Notes under the pieces: generated by a model
Told to the model about the DNA's origin: nothing
Seen by the model: the letters and a program-made list of their open reading frames with translations, nothing else
The model's database searches: none
In this document: positions 34,580 to 42,840 of the stretch, one piece after another
Layout of the letters: each line of letters opens with the position of its first letter
Position numbering within the stretch: the stretch's first letter is position 1
Origin: an uncultured Curtobacterium sp.
GTDB lineage: Bacteria > Actinomycetota > Actinomycetes > Actinomycetales > Microbacteriaceae
Assembly (NCBI GenBank): GCA_913778205.1
Contig: CAJYUW010000024.1
Location: 124,001 to 188,000, forward strand
DNA length: 64,000 nucleotides
Reading direction: 5' to 3'
Program-made: the position numbers and the translations under genes

Positions 34580-35728
34580 TCAGCCGAGTCCCATGTGGGA
34601 GGAACGGACGTGCGTGAGCGACCGCGCGAGCGCTCCGCGTGCGACGGCGTCCCGGCCGACCGTGGACGGCACGACCTGCACGGGGTGCCGCAGCTCGGGC
34701 ACCACGAGGTCGTGCAGGGCCGCGGCGAAGACGTCGGCGGCCGGGAGGACCTCTCCCCCGACGACGACCACCTGCGGGTCGAGCGTCGTGACGAGCTGGA
34801 CGACGCCGGGCACGACGTCGGCGGCGAACGACCGCACGACGTCGACGGCGGCCGGGTCGCCGACGCCGGCCGCCGCGAAGACGGACTCGAGGTCCGTGTC
34901 GGAGCCGATCCGGGCCTCCAGTCGGGCGGGTGCCGACGGCCAACCGGTCGACGCGAGTCCACCGACCTCCCCGGCCGCGCCGCGCGCGCCGCGTGCCAGG
35001 GATCCGCCGACGAGGTACGACGCACCGATCTGGCGACCCATGACGAGGTAGAGCGCGTCGTCGACGCCGCGGAAGCGGCCCCACATCGCCTCGGCCGTCG
35101 CGGCGAGCTTGGCGTCGTTGTCGAAGAAGGTCGCCGCACCGGGGAAGAGGTCCTGGATCCGCCCCGGCACCCGGGACTCGACCCACTCGGGGACGGCGAC
35201 GGTGTAGTCGATCGCGCCGCACCGGTCCACGACGGCCGGCACCCCGAACGTCGCCGCGAGGACGCGGTCGGGGTCGACGCCCTCGGTGAGCCGCTGCACG
35301 ACGTCCTGCACGCTCGACCAGGCCTGCTCCGCGCTCGTCAGGTCCGCGTACCGCTCCTCGACGCGGGCGGTCGTCACCCCGCGGAGGTCGGCCCGGAGCC
35401 CGACGATGCCGTGCAACCCGAGGTCGACGCCGAGGACCGCGCCGGCCGAAGCGTCCGCGGCGAAGCGCTTCGCGCGGCGACCGGCCTTGTTCGGCGTGGC
35501 GATGGCGTCGGCCTCGGCGACCCAGCCCTCGTCCACAAGGTCCGCGAGCGCCGCCTCGACCGTCGGACGGGACAGCCCGACGGTCCGGCTGAGCTCGGTG
35601 ACCGTGCGCGAGGACTCGTCGCGGAAGAGCTCGTCGAGGATCGCGCGGGAGTTGATCAACCGCAGCACGCCGGGGGTCGTCCCCACCACGGTGCTCGGGA
35701 GCGTTGACACGGTCTCTTCCACGGCCAT
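34580..35728 (-). CDS. ROK-family transcriptional regulator
   Basis: A 382-residue NagC/XylR-type repressor: winged helix (TVTELSRTVGLSRPTVEAALADLV) and a ROK sugar-kinase-like domain (GVDLGLHGIVGLRAD, GVPAVVD, DNDAKLAATAEAMWG, GEVGGLAS). The zinc-binding CxCGxxGC cluster of true ROK kinases is absent, so it is a sensor rather than an enzyme. TAATAT lies seven bases before ATG 35728 and overlaps the 23-bp operator at 35739-35761. Divergent from a GH20 gene, its probable target. Confidence 0.9.
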   Translation of the reverse strand: MAVEETVSTLPSTVVGTTPGVLRLINSRAILDELFRDESSRTVTELSRTVGLSRPTVEAALADLVDEGWVAEADAIATPNKAGRRAKRFAADASAGAVLGVDLGLHGIVGLRADLRGVTTARVEERYADLTSAEQAWSSVQDVVQRLTEGVDPDRVLAATFGVPAVVDRCGAIDYTVAVPEWVESRVPGRIQDLFPGAATFFDNDAKLAATAEAMWGRFRGVDDALYLVMGRQIGASYLVGGSLARGARGAAGEVGGLASTGWPSAPARLEARIGSDTDLESVFAAAGVGDPAAVDVVRSFAADVVPGVVQLVTTLDPQVVVVGGEVLPAADVFAAALHDLVVPELRHPVQVVPSTVGRDAVARGALARSLTHVRSSHMGLG

Positions 35729-35733
35729 AGCCT
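35704..35733 (+). promoter_or_regulatory. Predicted promoter of the hexosaminidase gene
   Basis: TTGACA (35704-35709), 18-base spacer and TAGCCT (35728-35733), inside the start of the divergent ROK gene. Transcription would begin at about 35740, just where the operator starts. Confidence 0.5.
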
Positions 35734-35738
35734 CCATA

Positions 35739-35761
35739 TTACGAAAGACCATTGAGGAATG
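35739..35761. promoter_or_regulatory. Predicted ROK operator, site 1
   Basis: A 23-base element that matches 17 of 23 positions with the element at 48308-48330 before the sugar-binding-protein gene. Shared core: TTA-GAAAG...TTG-G-AATG, with ATTCC/GTAAT-like inverted ends. It covers the ROK -10 box and the likely start of the GH20 transcript. Confidence 0.6.
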
Positions 35762-37477
35762 GTGGACTCCGACATGCTCATCCCCCGCCCGCGCCGCGTC
35801 GAAGCGGGACCCGGCGCCTTCACGATCACCGCGACCACGCGCATCGCGGCCGACGCCGAGACCGAGTCGGTGCGACTGTACCTCCAACAGACGCTCCGCG
35901 GCTCGACCGGGCTGCCGGTCCGCGACGCTGACGGGCACGAGGGCAACGACGTCATCGTGCTCCGGGTCGCCGCGCCGTCGGAGTCCGCGGCGTTGCCGGT
36001 CGGCCCCACCACCGCGCCGGACGACCGCAGCGAGGCGTTCCGGCTCACCGTCACGCCCGAGCGCATCGAGGTGGTCGGCGGTGCAGCGGCGGGGGTGTTC
36101 TACGGCGTGCAGGCACTGCTGCAGTCCCTGCCGGCCGACGTGTACCGCCGCGGCCGGGTGGGCGCGGGCCCGTGGACCGTCCCGGGGGTCGTCGTGGAGG
36201 ACGCACCGGCCTTCGCCTGGCGCGGCGTCATGCTCGACGTCTGCCGGCACTTCCGGACGAAGCACGAGGTCATGCGGGTCGTCGACCAGCTCGCCGCGCA
36301 CCGGATCAACCGGCTGCACCTCCACCTGACGGAGGACCAGGGGTGGCGGATCGAGATCCTGCGGTACCCGCGGCTCACCGAGGTCGGTTCGTGGCGCCGT
36401 GGGTCGCAGGTCGGCGCGCACGTGCCCGACGCCGACGGGGTGCTCCGTCCGGCTGCGTTCGACGAGCGTCCGCACGGCGGGTACTACACGCAGGACGACG
36501 TCCGCGAGCTCGTCGCGTACGCCGCGGACCGCTTCGTCACGGTGGTGCCCGAGATCGAGACACCGGGACACGTCCGTGCGGCGCTGGCCGCGTACCCGGA
36601 GCTCGGTGTCCACCCCGACCAGCCCGTCGACGTCTGGACCGAGTGGGGCATCGCCGAGGACGTCCTCAACGCGGAGGAGTCGACGATCGGGTTCTTCCAG
36701 GACGTCCTGGACGAGGTCATCGACCTGTTCCCGAGCCCGTACATCGGCATCGGCGGCGACGAGTGCCCGAAGGCGCAGTGGATCGCGGACCCACGGACCC
36801 AGGAGCGCATGCGCGAACTCGGCCTCGCGGACGAGGAACACCTCCAGGCCTGGATCGTCGGTCGCCTCGCCGCCCACGTCGAGTCCCGGGGCCGACGGGC
36901 GTTCGGCTGGGACGAGATCCTCGAGGGCGGGACGCTGTCCCCGTCGGCGACGGTCCTGTCCTGGCGCGGGCTGACCGGTGCACGGACCGCGGCGAAGCGC
37001 GGGCACGACGTCATCTCGTCCCCGGACGACCAGGCGTACCTCGACTACCGGCAGAGCGACCTCACGACGGAGCCGATCCCGGTCTCGATCGTGCTGTCGG
37101 TCGACGACGTCTTCGCGTTCGACCCGGTGCCGTCCGGCCTGACCGACGCGGAGCGGGCGCACGTCATCGGCGGGCAGGGCAACATGTGGACCGAGCACGT
37201 CGACACCGCCCGGAAGCTCGACTACCAGCTGTTCCCCCGGGTCGCGGCCCTGTCCGAAGCGCTGTGGTCGGCCGACGTCACGGGCCCCAGGGACCTCGCC
37301 GAGTTCCGCGGGCGGCTCGCCGAGCACACGGCGCGACTCGAGGCGATGGGGATCGAGTACCGGCACGAGGCCGGCCCGTTCCCGTGGGAGCAGCGCCCCG
37401 GCGTGCCGGGCCGGCCCGCCTCGCGGGAGGAGCGTGCCGCCTACATCGACGCGGTGACGGCGAACATCGCCGAGTAG
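35759..37477 (+). CDS. GH20 beta-N-acetylhexosaminidase, cytoplasmic
   Basis: A 572-residue enzyme removing terminal GlcNAc or GalNAc. The N-terminal GH20b domain is followed by the barrel with GVMLDVCRHF, HLHLTEDQGWR, EIETPGH and the catalytic pair Asp334-Glu335 in IGGDECPK; GNMWTEHV closes the site. There is no signal peptide, so it probably splits imported oligosaccharides. It diverges from the ROK regulator with which it shares an operator. ATG 35759 follows GAGGA; ATG 35774 is a possible alternative. Confidence 0.93.
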   Translation: MVDSDMLIPRPRRVEAGPGAFTITATTRIAADAETESVRLYLQQTLRGSTGLPVRDADGHEGNDVIVLRVAAPSESAALPVGPTTAPDDRSEAFRLTVTPERIEVVGGAAAGVFYGVQALLQSLPADVYRRGRVGAGPWTVPGVVVEDAPAFAWRGVMLDVCRHFRTKHEVMRVVDQLAAHRINRLHLHLTEDQGWRIEILRYPRLTEVGSWRRGSQVGAHVPDADGVLRPAAFDERPHGGYYTQDDVRELVAYAADRFVTVVPEIETPGHVRAALAAYPELGVHPDQPVDVWTEWGIAEDVLNAEESTIGFFQDVLDEVIDLFPSPYIGIGGDECPKAQWIADPRTQERMRELGLADEEHLQAWIVGRLAAHVESRGRRAFGWDEILEGGTLSPSATVLSWRGLTGARTAAKRGHDVISSPDDQAYLDYRQSDLTTEPIPVSIVLSVDDVFAFDPVPSGLTDAERAHVIGGQGNMWTEHVDTARKLDYQLFPRVAALSEALWSADVTGPRDLAEFRGRLAEHTARLEAMGIEYRHEAGPFPWEQRPGVPGRPASREERAAYIDAVTANIAE

Positions 37478-37568
37478 GGCGAGCGTCGACGGTCGGCAGG
37501 GTGCGTTCGAGGTTCCATGACCCGCCGCTCGGTTCCGACGAGGTTCCGCAGAACGTTCCACAGGACAC

Positions 37569-37594
37569 CCAGATGCCGGAATCTCGGCATCTGG
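37569..37594. terminator. Hairpin after the hexosaminidase gene
   Basis: Perfect ten-base arms CCAGATGCCG and CGGCATCTGG with loop GAATCT. The 90 bases before it carry several GTTCC-containing short repeats, two resembling sequence near 19290. Confidence 0.6.
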
Positions 37595-37625
37595 AGGCCG
37601 GCTCGGCTGCGCAACGCACCCCGCG

Positions 37626-37673
37626 GACGGACGGGAGGCACGGTGCCAGCTGGCACCGTGCCTCCCGTCCGTC
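37626..37673. terminator. 48-bp perfect palindrome of the GGGAGGC family
   Basis: Two 24-base arms without loop, between convergent GH20 and fruA genes. Its central 38 bases are identical to the hairpin at 1394-1431. Confidence 0.85.
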
Positions 37674-37774
37674 ACGTGGTGACGTCCATCACGTGGTGAC
37701 GTCCATCACGTGGTGACGCCCGTCAGGTGGCGACGCCCGTCACGCGGTGACGCCCGTCACGCGGTCGCGTCGAC
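37673..37774 (+). repeat. Six tandem copies of a 17-bp unit
   Basis: Units start at 37673, 37690, 37707, 37724, 37741 and 37758; the first is CACGTGGTGACGTCCAT and later ones drift. Each junction contains GTCAC-GTG-GTGAC-like dyads. The array starts on the last base of the palindrome and ends on the first base of the fruA stop codon. Confidence 0.9.
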
Positions 37775-39900
37775 TACACGGCGACCGGCGCGCGCTGCCC
37801 CACCGTCTCGGCGGCAGCCGCCGCCTCGGTACCCGCAGCGACCTCGTCCACCGGACGGCGGCGCACCCACTTCTTCAGCGCGACCAGCACGAGCGCGGCG
37901 ACCACCGTGCCGGCGACGATCGCGGCGATGAACATCCCGATGTTGCCGATCGCGAAGAACACGAAGATGCCGCCGTGCGGCGCCCGCGAGGTGACGCCGG
38001 CCGCCATCGAGATCGCACCCGTGACCGCAGCACCGACCATCGACGCGGGGATCACCCGGAGCGGGTCGGCCGCGGCGAACGGGATCGCCCCCTCGGAGAT
38101 GAAGGACGCACCGAGCAGCCACGCGGCCTTGCCGTTCTCGCGCTCGGGCTTGGTGAAGCCCTTGCGGTAGAGCACCGTCGAGGCCAGTGCGAGCGCCAGC
38201 GGCGGCACCATGCCGGCGGCCATGACGGCGGCCATGATCTCGAACGGCACGACGTTGGTCGCGGAGCCCGCGGCCAGTCCGGCGACCGCGAAGGAGTACG
38301 CGACCTTGTTCACGGGGCCGCCGAGGTCGAACGCCATCATCAGGCCGAGGATGATGCCGAGCAGGATCACCGACGCGCCGTTGAGCGAGTTGAGCCAGTT
38401 CGTCAGCTGCGTCATCACCCAGGCGATCGGACCGCCGAGCACGAGGAGCATGAGGCCGGAGGCGATGATCGACGCGAACAGCGGGATGATCACGACCGGC
38501 ATGAGGCCACGGAGCCAGCGCCAGGTCGGGATGCGCCCGATCCAGTAGGCGGCCCCACCGGCGATGAGGCCACCGACGAGGCCACCGAGGAACCCGGCGT
38601 TCATGAAGACCGCGATGGAACCGGCGACGAAGCCCGGCGCGATGCCCGGGCGGTCGGCGATGGCGTACGCGATGTACCCGGCGAGCGCGGCCACGAGGAA
38701 CCCGAGCGAGACACCGCCGATCTGGAACGCCGCCGCGCCGAGGTAGTACGCGAGCCCCTCCGGCGGGAGGTTGAGGAGGGTGTAGTGCGTCAGCGTGTAG
38801 ACGGCGTTGTTCTGGCCGGAGTCGCCGTGCGCGAGCGCGATGCCGTAGCCGGAGAGCAGGAAGCCGAGCGCGATGAGCAGACCGCCGCCCGCGACGAACG
38901 GGATCATGTAGCTCACGCCGGTCAGGAGCCACCGCTTGAGCGCCTGGCCGAAGTGCTCGTCGGACTTGGCCGACTCCGCGGTCGTCGCCGCGCCACCCTG
39001 CACGCGCACGGCGTTCGGGTCGTCGGCGGCGCGGAGGGCCTCGGCGATCATCGTGTCCGGCTCGTCCACACCGCGCTTGACCGGGCCGGACACGAGCGGC
39101 TTGCCCGCGAAGCGTCCGCGGTCGCGGACGTCGACGTCCACCGCGAAGACGACGGCGTCGGCGCGGGCGATGAGCGCGGGGTCGAGCGGCTCGACCTGCG
39201 AGGACCCCTGCGTCTCGATGTGCATCTCGGCGCCCGCGCGCTGTGCCGCGGCGACGAGCGCGTCGGCGGCCATGTAGGTGTGCGCGATGCCGGTCGGGCA
39301 GGCGGTCACCCCGACGAGCACCTTGCGTGCGCCGGTGCCGGCAGGGGTCGTGCCGCCGGCTGCGGCCTGCGCGGGCTGCGCGGCGGCCGGCCGGGAGGCA
39401 CTGCTCGCGTTCCCGACGCCGGCTGCGGCGACCTCGCCGCCCACCTCGCGCTCCACCAGGTCGACGACGTCCTGCGGCGTCGCGGCGGCGCGGAGCGCGG
39501 CGGTGAAGTCCTCGCGGATGAGTGCGCGGGCGAGGGTCGACAGGACCGTGAGGTGGTCCTTGTCGGCGCCCTCGGGGACCGCGATCATGAAGACGACGTC
39601 GGCGTCGCCGTCCGGCGCGCCGAACGGGACCTTCCGTGCGAGGCGCGAGAACGCCAGGGTCGGGCTCGACACCGAGGCCGACCGCGCGTGCGGGATCGCG
39701 ATGCCGCCGGGGACTCCCGTGCCGACGCTCGCCTCGCGCTTGATGGCGTCGTCGGCGAGCGCGGCGCCGTCGGCCGCGCGGCCGGTGGCGGCGACGCGGT
39801 CGGCGAGGACGCGGATGACGTCGCTCGACGTGGCGCCGAGGTCCTCGTCGAGGCCGACGAGCTCAGCGCTGATGAGGCGCTGCGTCGTGTCTGCGGACAT
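37774..39900 (-). CDS. fruA: Fructose PTS permease, IIABC fusion
   Basis: A 708-residue permease that takes up fructose as fructose-1-phosphate. IIA domain about 1-155 with phospho-His71 (GIAIPHAR), an Ala/Pro linker, IIB about 191-300 with Cys201 (TACPTGIAHTYMAA), and IIC about 320-680 with some nine or ten membrane helices. AAGGAG precedes the ATG. Third gene of the fruRKA operon, with 143 bases of repeats between it and fruK. EI and HPr are not in the window. Confidence 0.96.
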   Translation of the reverse strand: MSADTTQRLISAELVGLDEDLGATSSDVIRVLADRVAATGRAADGAALADDAIKREASVGTGVPGGIAIPHARSASVSSPTLAFSRLARKVPFGAPDGDADVVFMIAVPEGADKDHLTVLSTLARALIREDFTAALRAAATPQDVVDLVEREVGGEVAAAGVGNASSASRPAAAQPAQAAAGGTTPAGTGARKVLVGVTACPTGIAHTYMAADALVAAAQRAGAEMHIETQGSSQVEPLDPALIARADAVVFAVDVDVRDRGRFAGKPLVSGPVKRGVDEPDTMIAEALRAADDPNAVRVQGGAATTAESAKSDEHFGQALKRWLLTGVSYMIPFVAGGGLLIALGFLLSGYGIALAHGDSGQNNAVYTLTHYTLLNLPPEGLAYYLGAAAFQIGGVSLGFLVAALAGYIAYAIADRPGIAPGFVAGSIAVFMNAGFLGGLVGGLIAGGAAYWIGRIPTWRWLRGLMPVVIIPLFASIIASGLMLLVLGGPIAWVMTQLTNWLNSLNGASVILLGIILGLMMAFDLGGPVNKVAYSFAVAGLAAGSATNVVPFEIMAAVMAAGMVPPLALALASTVLYRKGFTKPERENGKAAWLLGASFISEGAIPFAAADPLRVIPASMVGAAVTGAISMAAGVTSRAPHGGIFVFFAIGNIGMFIAAIVAGTVVAALVLVALKKWVRRRPVDEVAAGTEAAAAAETVGQRAPVAV

Positions 39901-39947
39901 TGGGTTGCTCCTTTGCAGTGGCGCCGGGGGCGCTGGCCGTGCTGTTC

Positions 39948-40022
39948 GGGTGGTGCGTGCGGGGGACCCGCGGGTGCTGCTCGCGGGGTGGTGCGTGCGT
40001 GGGCCCGCGGGTGCTGCTCGCG
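39948..40022 (+). repeat. Tandem duplication of a 37/38-bp unit
   Basis: Two adjacent near-identical copies (39948-39985 and 39986-40022), each starting GGGTGGTGCGTGCG and ending GTGCTGCTCGCG, with a third start (GGGTCGTGGTGCTGG) following. It lies in the fruK-fruA gap. Confidence 0.85.
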
Positions 40023-40043
40023 GGGTCGTGGTGCTGGTACGGG

Positions 40044-41102
40044 TCAGACCGGCCCTGCCGCCACCTGGGCGGCGACCGGCGGGGCGGTCCGCGGGGACGG
40101 TGCGGTGTGCGTCCGGGACGGGACGGCGCGGACCACGACGGCCGAGGGGTCGGTGTGGTCGAGCGCGGGGACGTCGCTGCCCGGGAGTGCGGCCGCTGCC
40201 GCTCCCGTCGCGACGGCCTGGGCGAGTCGCTCTGCGGGGGACGCCCCCGCGACCTCGGCGAGGAGGTACCCGGCGAGGGAGGAGTCCCCCGCGCCGACGG
40301 TCGAGCGCGCGACGATCCGCGGTGCTGCGGCGAAGAAGGCGCCCTCGCCGTCGACGAGGACGGCGCCAGCGCTCCCGAGGGTCAGGAGCACGGTGTCGAC
40401 CCCGCGGGCGCGGAGCCGGACGGCCGCGGCGACCGCGGCATCGTGGTCCCGCTCGTAGACGTCCGGGTCGCCGCCGACGACCTCGGCGAGCTCCTCGGCG
40501 TTCGGCTTCACCAGGTCGATCCGCTCGCCGGACTGCAGCAGGGCGGTGAACGGGACGCCGGACGAGTCGACCGCGATCCGGACGTCGTCGCCGTGGCGGG
40601 CACGGACGGCACGGACCAGGACGGCGAGGGCGTCGTCGGGCAGCCCCGGCGGCAGCGAGCCGGCGAGGACCACCCAGCGGGCCCCGGGTCCGGTCGGGGT
40701 GGCCCCGGCGGCGTCCGCGACGAGCGCCGCGAACTCGTCGAGGCGTCCGGCGAGCGACGGCCCGGGCTCGTTGAGCTTCGTGGTCGTGCCGGTCGGTTCG
40801 GTGACCGTCACGTTGGAGCGGAGCGGCACGCCGATCGGCATCGCGGCGGTCGGGATGCCGCGGGTCGCGAGGCCGAGAAGCACCGGGTCGAGCTCGTCGC
40901 CCGGGAGCACGGCGACCGTGTCACCGCCACTGGCGACGACGACCCGGGAGACGTTGACGCCCTTGCCGCCGGGCTCCGCCGTCGACCGGGTGGCGCGCTG
41001 CACGGCCCCGCGCTGGAGTTCGCCCGCGAGCTCGATCGTGCGGTCGAGGCTCGGGTTCGGGGTCACCGTCACGATGCGCGTGCTCGTCCGGTCCTGGTTC
41101 AT
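40044..41102 (-). CDS. fruK: 1-phosphofructokinase
   Basis: A 352-residue PfkB-family kinase phosphorylating fructose-1-phosphate to fructose-1,6-bisphosphate. TVTPNPSLDRTIEL and EPGGKGVNVSRVV are the 1-phosphofructokinase N-terminal signatures, LVKPNAEEL the middle one, and TVGAGDSSLAGYL holds the anion hole and catalytic Asp. The C-terminal tail is about 30 residues longer than usual. ATG 41102 overlaps the fruR stop as ATGA. Confidence 0.95.
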   Translation of the reverse strand: MNQDRTSTRIVTVTPNPSLDRTIELAGELQRGAVQRATRSTAEPGGKGVNVSRVVVASGGDTVAVLPGDELDPVLLGLATRGIPTAAMPIGVPLRSNVTVTEPTGTTTKLNEPGPSLAGRLDEFAALVADAAGATPTGPGARWVVLAGSLPPGLPDDALAVLVRAVRARHGDDVRIAVDSSGVPFTALLQSGERIDLVKPNAEELAEVVGGDPDVYERDHDAAVAAAVRLRARGVDTVLLTLGSAGAVLVDGEGAFFAAAPRIVARSTVGAGDSSLAGYLLAEVAGASPAERLAQAVATGAAAAALPGSDVPALDHTDPSAVVVRAVPSRTHTAPSPRTAPPVAAQVAAGPV

Positions 41103-41887
41103 GCGACGACCACCTCGACGTCCGCATCGGCGAGCGCACCGGCGAGGTCCGCCGGGGGCTCCTGGTCGGTGACGATCGTGTCGACCTCGTCGAGGCGGGC
41201 GAAGCGCATCAGGGCCTCGACCCCGTGCTTCGCTGCGTCCGCGAGGACGACGCTCCGGCGTGCGGCGAGGACGTACGCGCCCTTGACCGCGGCCTCGTAC
41301 TCGTCCGGCGTGCTCAGCCCGAACCCGGCGGAGAGGCCGTTCGTGCCGACGAAGGCGATGTCCGGACGCAGCGCACCGATCTGCTCGACGGTGGCGGTCC
41401 CGACCGCGGCGCTGGTCAGCCCGCGGACCCGTCCCCCGAGGAGGTGCAGTTCGACGTGCGGGCTGTGCTGGAGCGTGCTCGCGATGGGTACCGAGTTCGT
41501 GATGACGGTCAGTGTCGCGCCCGCCCGGGCCGGCTCCCACCGGGCGAGTTCCGCGGCGACCGCGGCGCACGTCGTCCCGGCGTCGAGGGCGATCGACCCC
41601 GTGAAGGTCGGCGGGACGAGGCGCATCGCGGCGCGGGCGATGGCGGACTTCGCGGTGCCGTGCTGCCCCTCGCGCTCGGCGACGCTCAGCTCGACGACGC
41701 TCGAGCGCCCCACCGGCACCGCTCCGCCGTGCACGCGACGCAGCACGCCGGCGGACTCGAGGGCGTCGAGGTCACGGCGCACGGTCTCGGTCGTGACGTC
41801 GAAGTGCTCGGCCAATTCGGCGACGGAGACACGGCCGGCCGCCTGCAGCGAGGCTGCGATGGCGGTGTGCCGCTCGGTTGCGTACAT
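41099..41887 (-). CDS. fruR: DeoR-family regulator of the fructose operon
   Basis: A 262-residue repressor with the DeoR helix-turn-helix (VSVAELAEHFDVTTETVRRDLDAL) and the effector domain (ALDAGTTCAAVAAEL, TNSVPIASTL, GTNGLSAGFGLSTPDEYEAAVK). ATG 41887 has AAGGAG seven bases upstream. As first gene of fruRKA it probably senses fructose phosphates and represses its own promoter. Confidence 0.93.
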   Translation of the reverse strand: MYATERHTAIAASLQAAGRVSVAELAEHFDVTTETVRRDLDALESAGVLRRVHGGAVPVGRSSVVELSVAEREGQHGTAKSAIARAAMRLVPPTFTGSIALDAGTTCAAVAAELARWEPARAGATLTVITNSVPIASTLQHSPHVELHLLGGRVRGLTSAAVGTATVEQIGALRPDIAFVGTNGLSAGFGLSTPDEYEAAVKGAYVLAARRSVVLADAAKHGVEALMRFARLDEVDTIVTDQEPPADLAGALADADVEVVVA

Positions 41888-41920
41888 ACCCGAACTCCTT
41901 CGTTCCCGTGGGTTTCGAGC

Positions 41921-41950
41921 ACTGTACGCCGCAACCCCACATGTTCGCAA
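41921..41950 (-). promoter_or_regulatory. Promoter of the fruRKA operon
   Basis: On the minus strand, TTGCGA (41950-41945), an 18-base spacer and TACAGT (41926-41921). TTGCGGCG or TTGCGAAC occurs three times between 41925 and 41963, likely half-sites for the DeoR-type repressor. Confidence 0.55.
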
Positions 41951-42059
41951 CCGTTTCGCCGCAAAACCAACACAGGCGCAGATGGGCGGGCCGATCGGTC
42001 ATCCGCCAAGGAGCCTCCGGCGGGGTGTGCGCGGCACGCCACCCGGGACGACGGGCACG

Positions 42060-42713
42060 TCAGACGGCGTAGCCCTCGCCGGGCAGGGTGCGGATCGGGT
42101 CCGGGTCGCCGAGCTTCTTGCGAAGCTTCGACATCGTCACGCGCACGGCAGCGGTGAACGGGTCGATGTTCTGGTCCCAGACCTTCTCGAGCAGCTCCTC
42201 CGCCGACACCACGCGACCGTCGGCGCGGAGCAGCACCTCGAGGACACCCAGCTCCTTCGCGGTGAGGTCGAGCGGGCGTCCGCCCCGGGTCGCGATCCTC
42301 CGGTTGGTGTCCACGACGAGGTCACCGCGCTCGAGCACCGGTGCGATCGGCGCGGTGCTCCGCCGTCCGAGCGCCCGCACCCGCGCGACGAGTTCCGGGT
42401 ACTCGAACGGCTTCGTCAGGTAGTCGTCCGCCCCGAGTTCCAGACCGTTCACCCGGTCCGTGAGCGTCGTGGCCGCCGTCAGCATGAGGATCCGCGTCAT
42501 CGCCCCACGGGCCGCGAGGCGTCGGGCGACCTCGTCACCGTGCAGCCCCGGCACGTCCCGGTCGAGGACCACGACGTCGTACTCGCTGACCGAGAGGAGG
42601 ACGTCGGCGTCGTCACCGCGGTACGCGACGTCGACCGCCATGCCCTGCCGGACGAGGCCCTTCGCGACCAGGTCGGCCAGCGCCACCTCGTCGTCGACCA
42701 CCAACACACGCAT
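42060..42713 (-). CDS. Orphan OmpR-family response regulator
   Basis: A 217-residue regulator: receiver domain with Asp7-Asp8, phospho-acceptor Asp51 (VVVLDRDVP) and Lys in YLTKPF, then a winged-helix DNA-binding domain ending VRVTMSKLRKKLGDP. No kinase gene is adjacent; the nearest kinase (52091-53266) has lost its own regulator. TATGCT ends six bases before ATG 42713, so the message is probably leaderless. Confidence 0.93.
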   Translation of the reverse strand: MRVLVVDDEVALADLVAKGLVRQGMAVDVAYRGDDADVLLSVSEYDVVVLDRDVPGLHGDEVARRLAARGAMTRILMLTAATTLTDRVNGLELGADDYLTKPFEYPELVARVRALGRRSTAPIAPVLERGDLVVDTNRRIATRGGRPLDLTAKELGVLEVLLRADGRVVSAEELLEKVWDQNIDPFTAAVRVTMSKLRKKLGDPDPIRTLPGEGYAV

Positions 42714-42811
42714 CGCCAGAGCATAACCAGCGGAGTCATGCCGTGGGCGTGCCGGACGCGTGACCCGTCGAGCACCCGACCGTCGACCGCGACGCGGACT
42801 CCCGATGGTTC

Positions 42812-42834
42812 GATATTCTGTCATCTGATATTCT
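42812..42834 (+). promoter_or_regulatory. Promoter with direct GATATTCT repeats
   Basis: GATATTCT at 42812-42819 and again at 42827-42834, one and a half helical turns apart. The second contains TATTCT, ending six bases before the acyltransferase GTG. A related dyad lies at 59510-59532 before the sugar-transferase gene. Confidence 0.5.
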
Positions 42835-42840
42835 TCAGGG

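Noticed and set aside
37673-37774. Possible CRISPR or replication-type iteron array
   Set aside because: No spacers, no cas genes, no rep or partition gene; not an origin by any visible sign.
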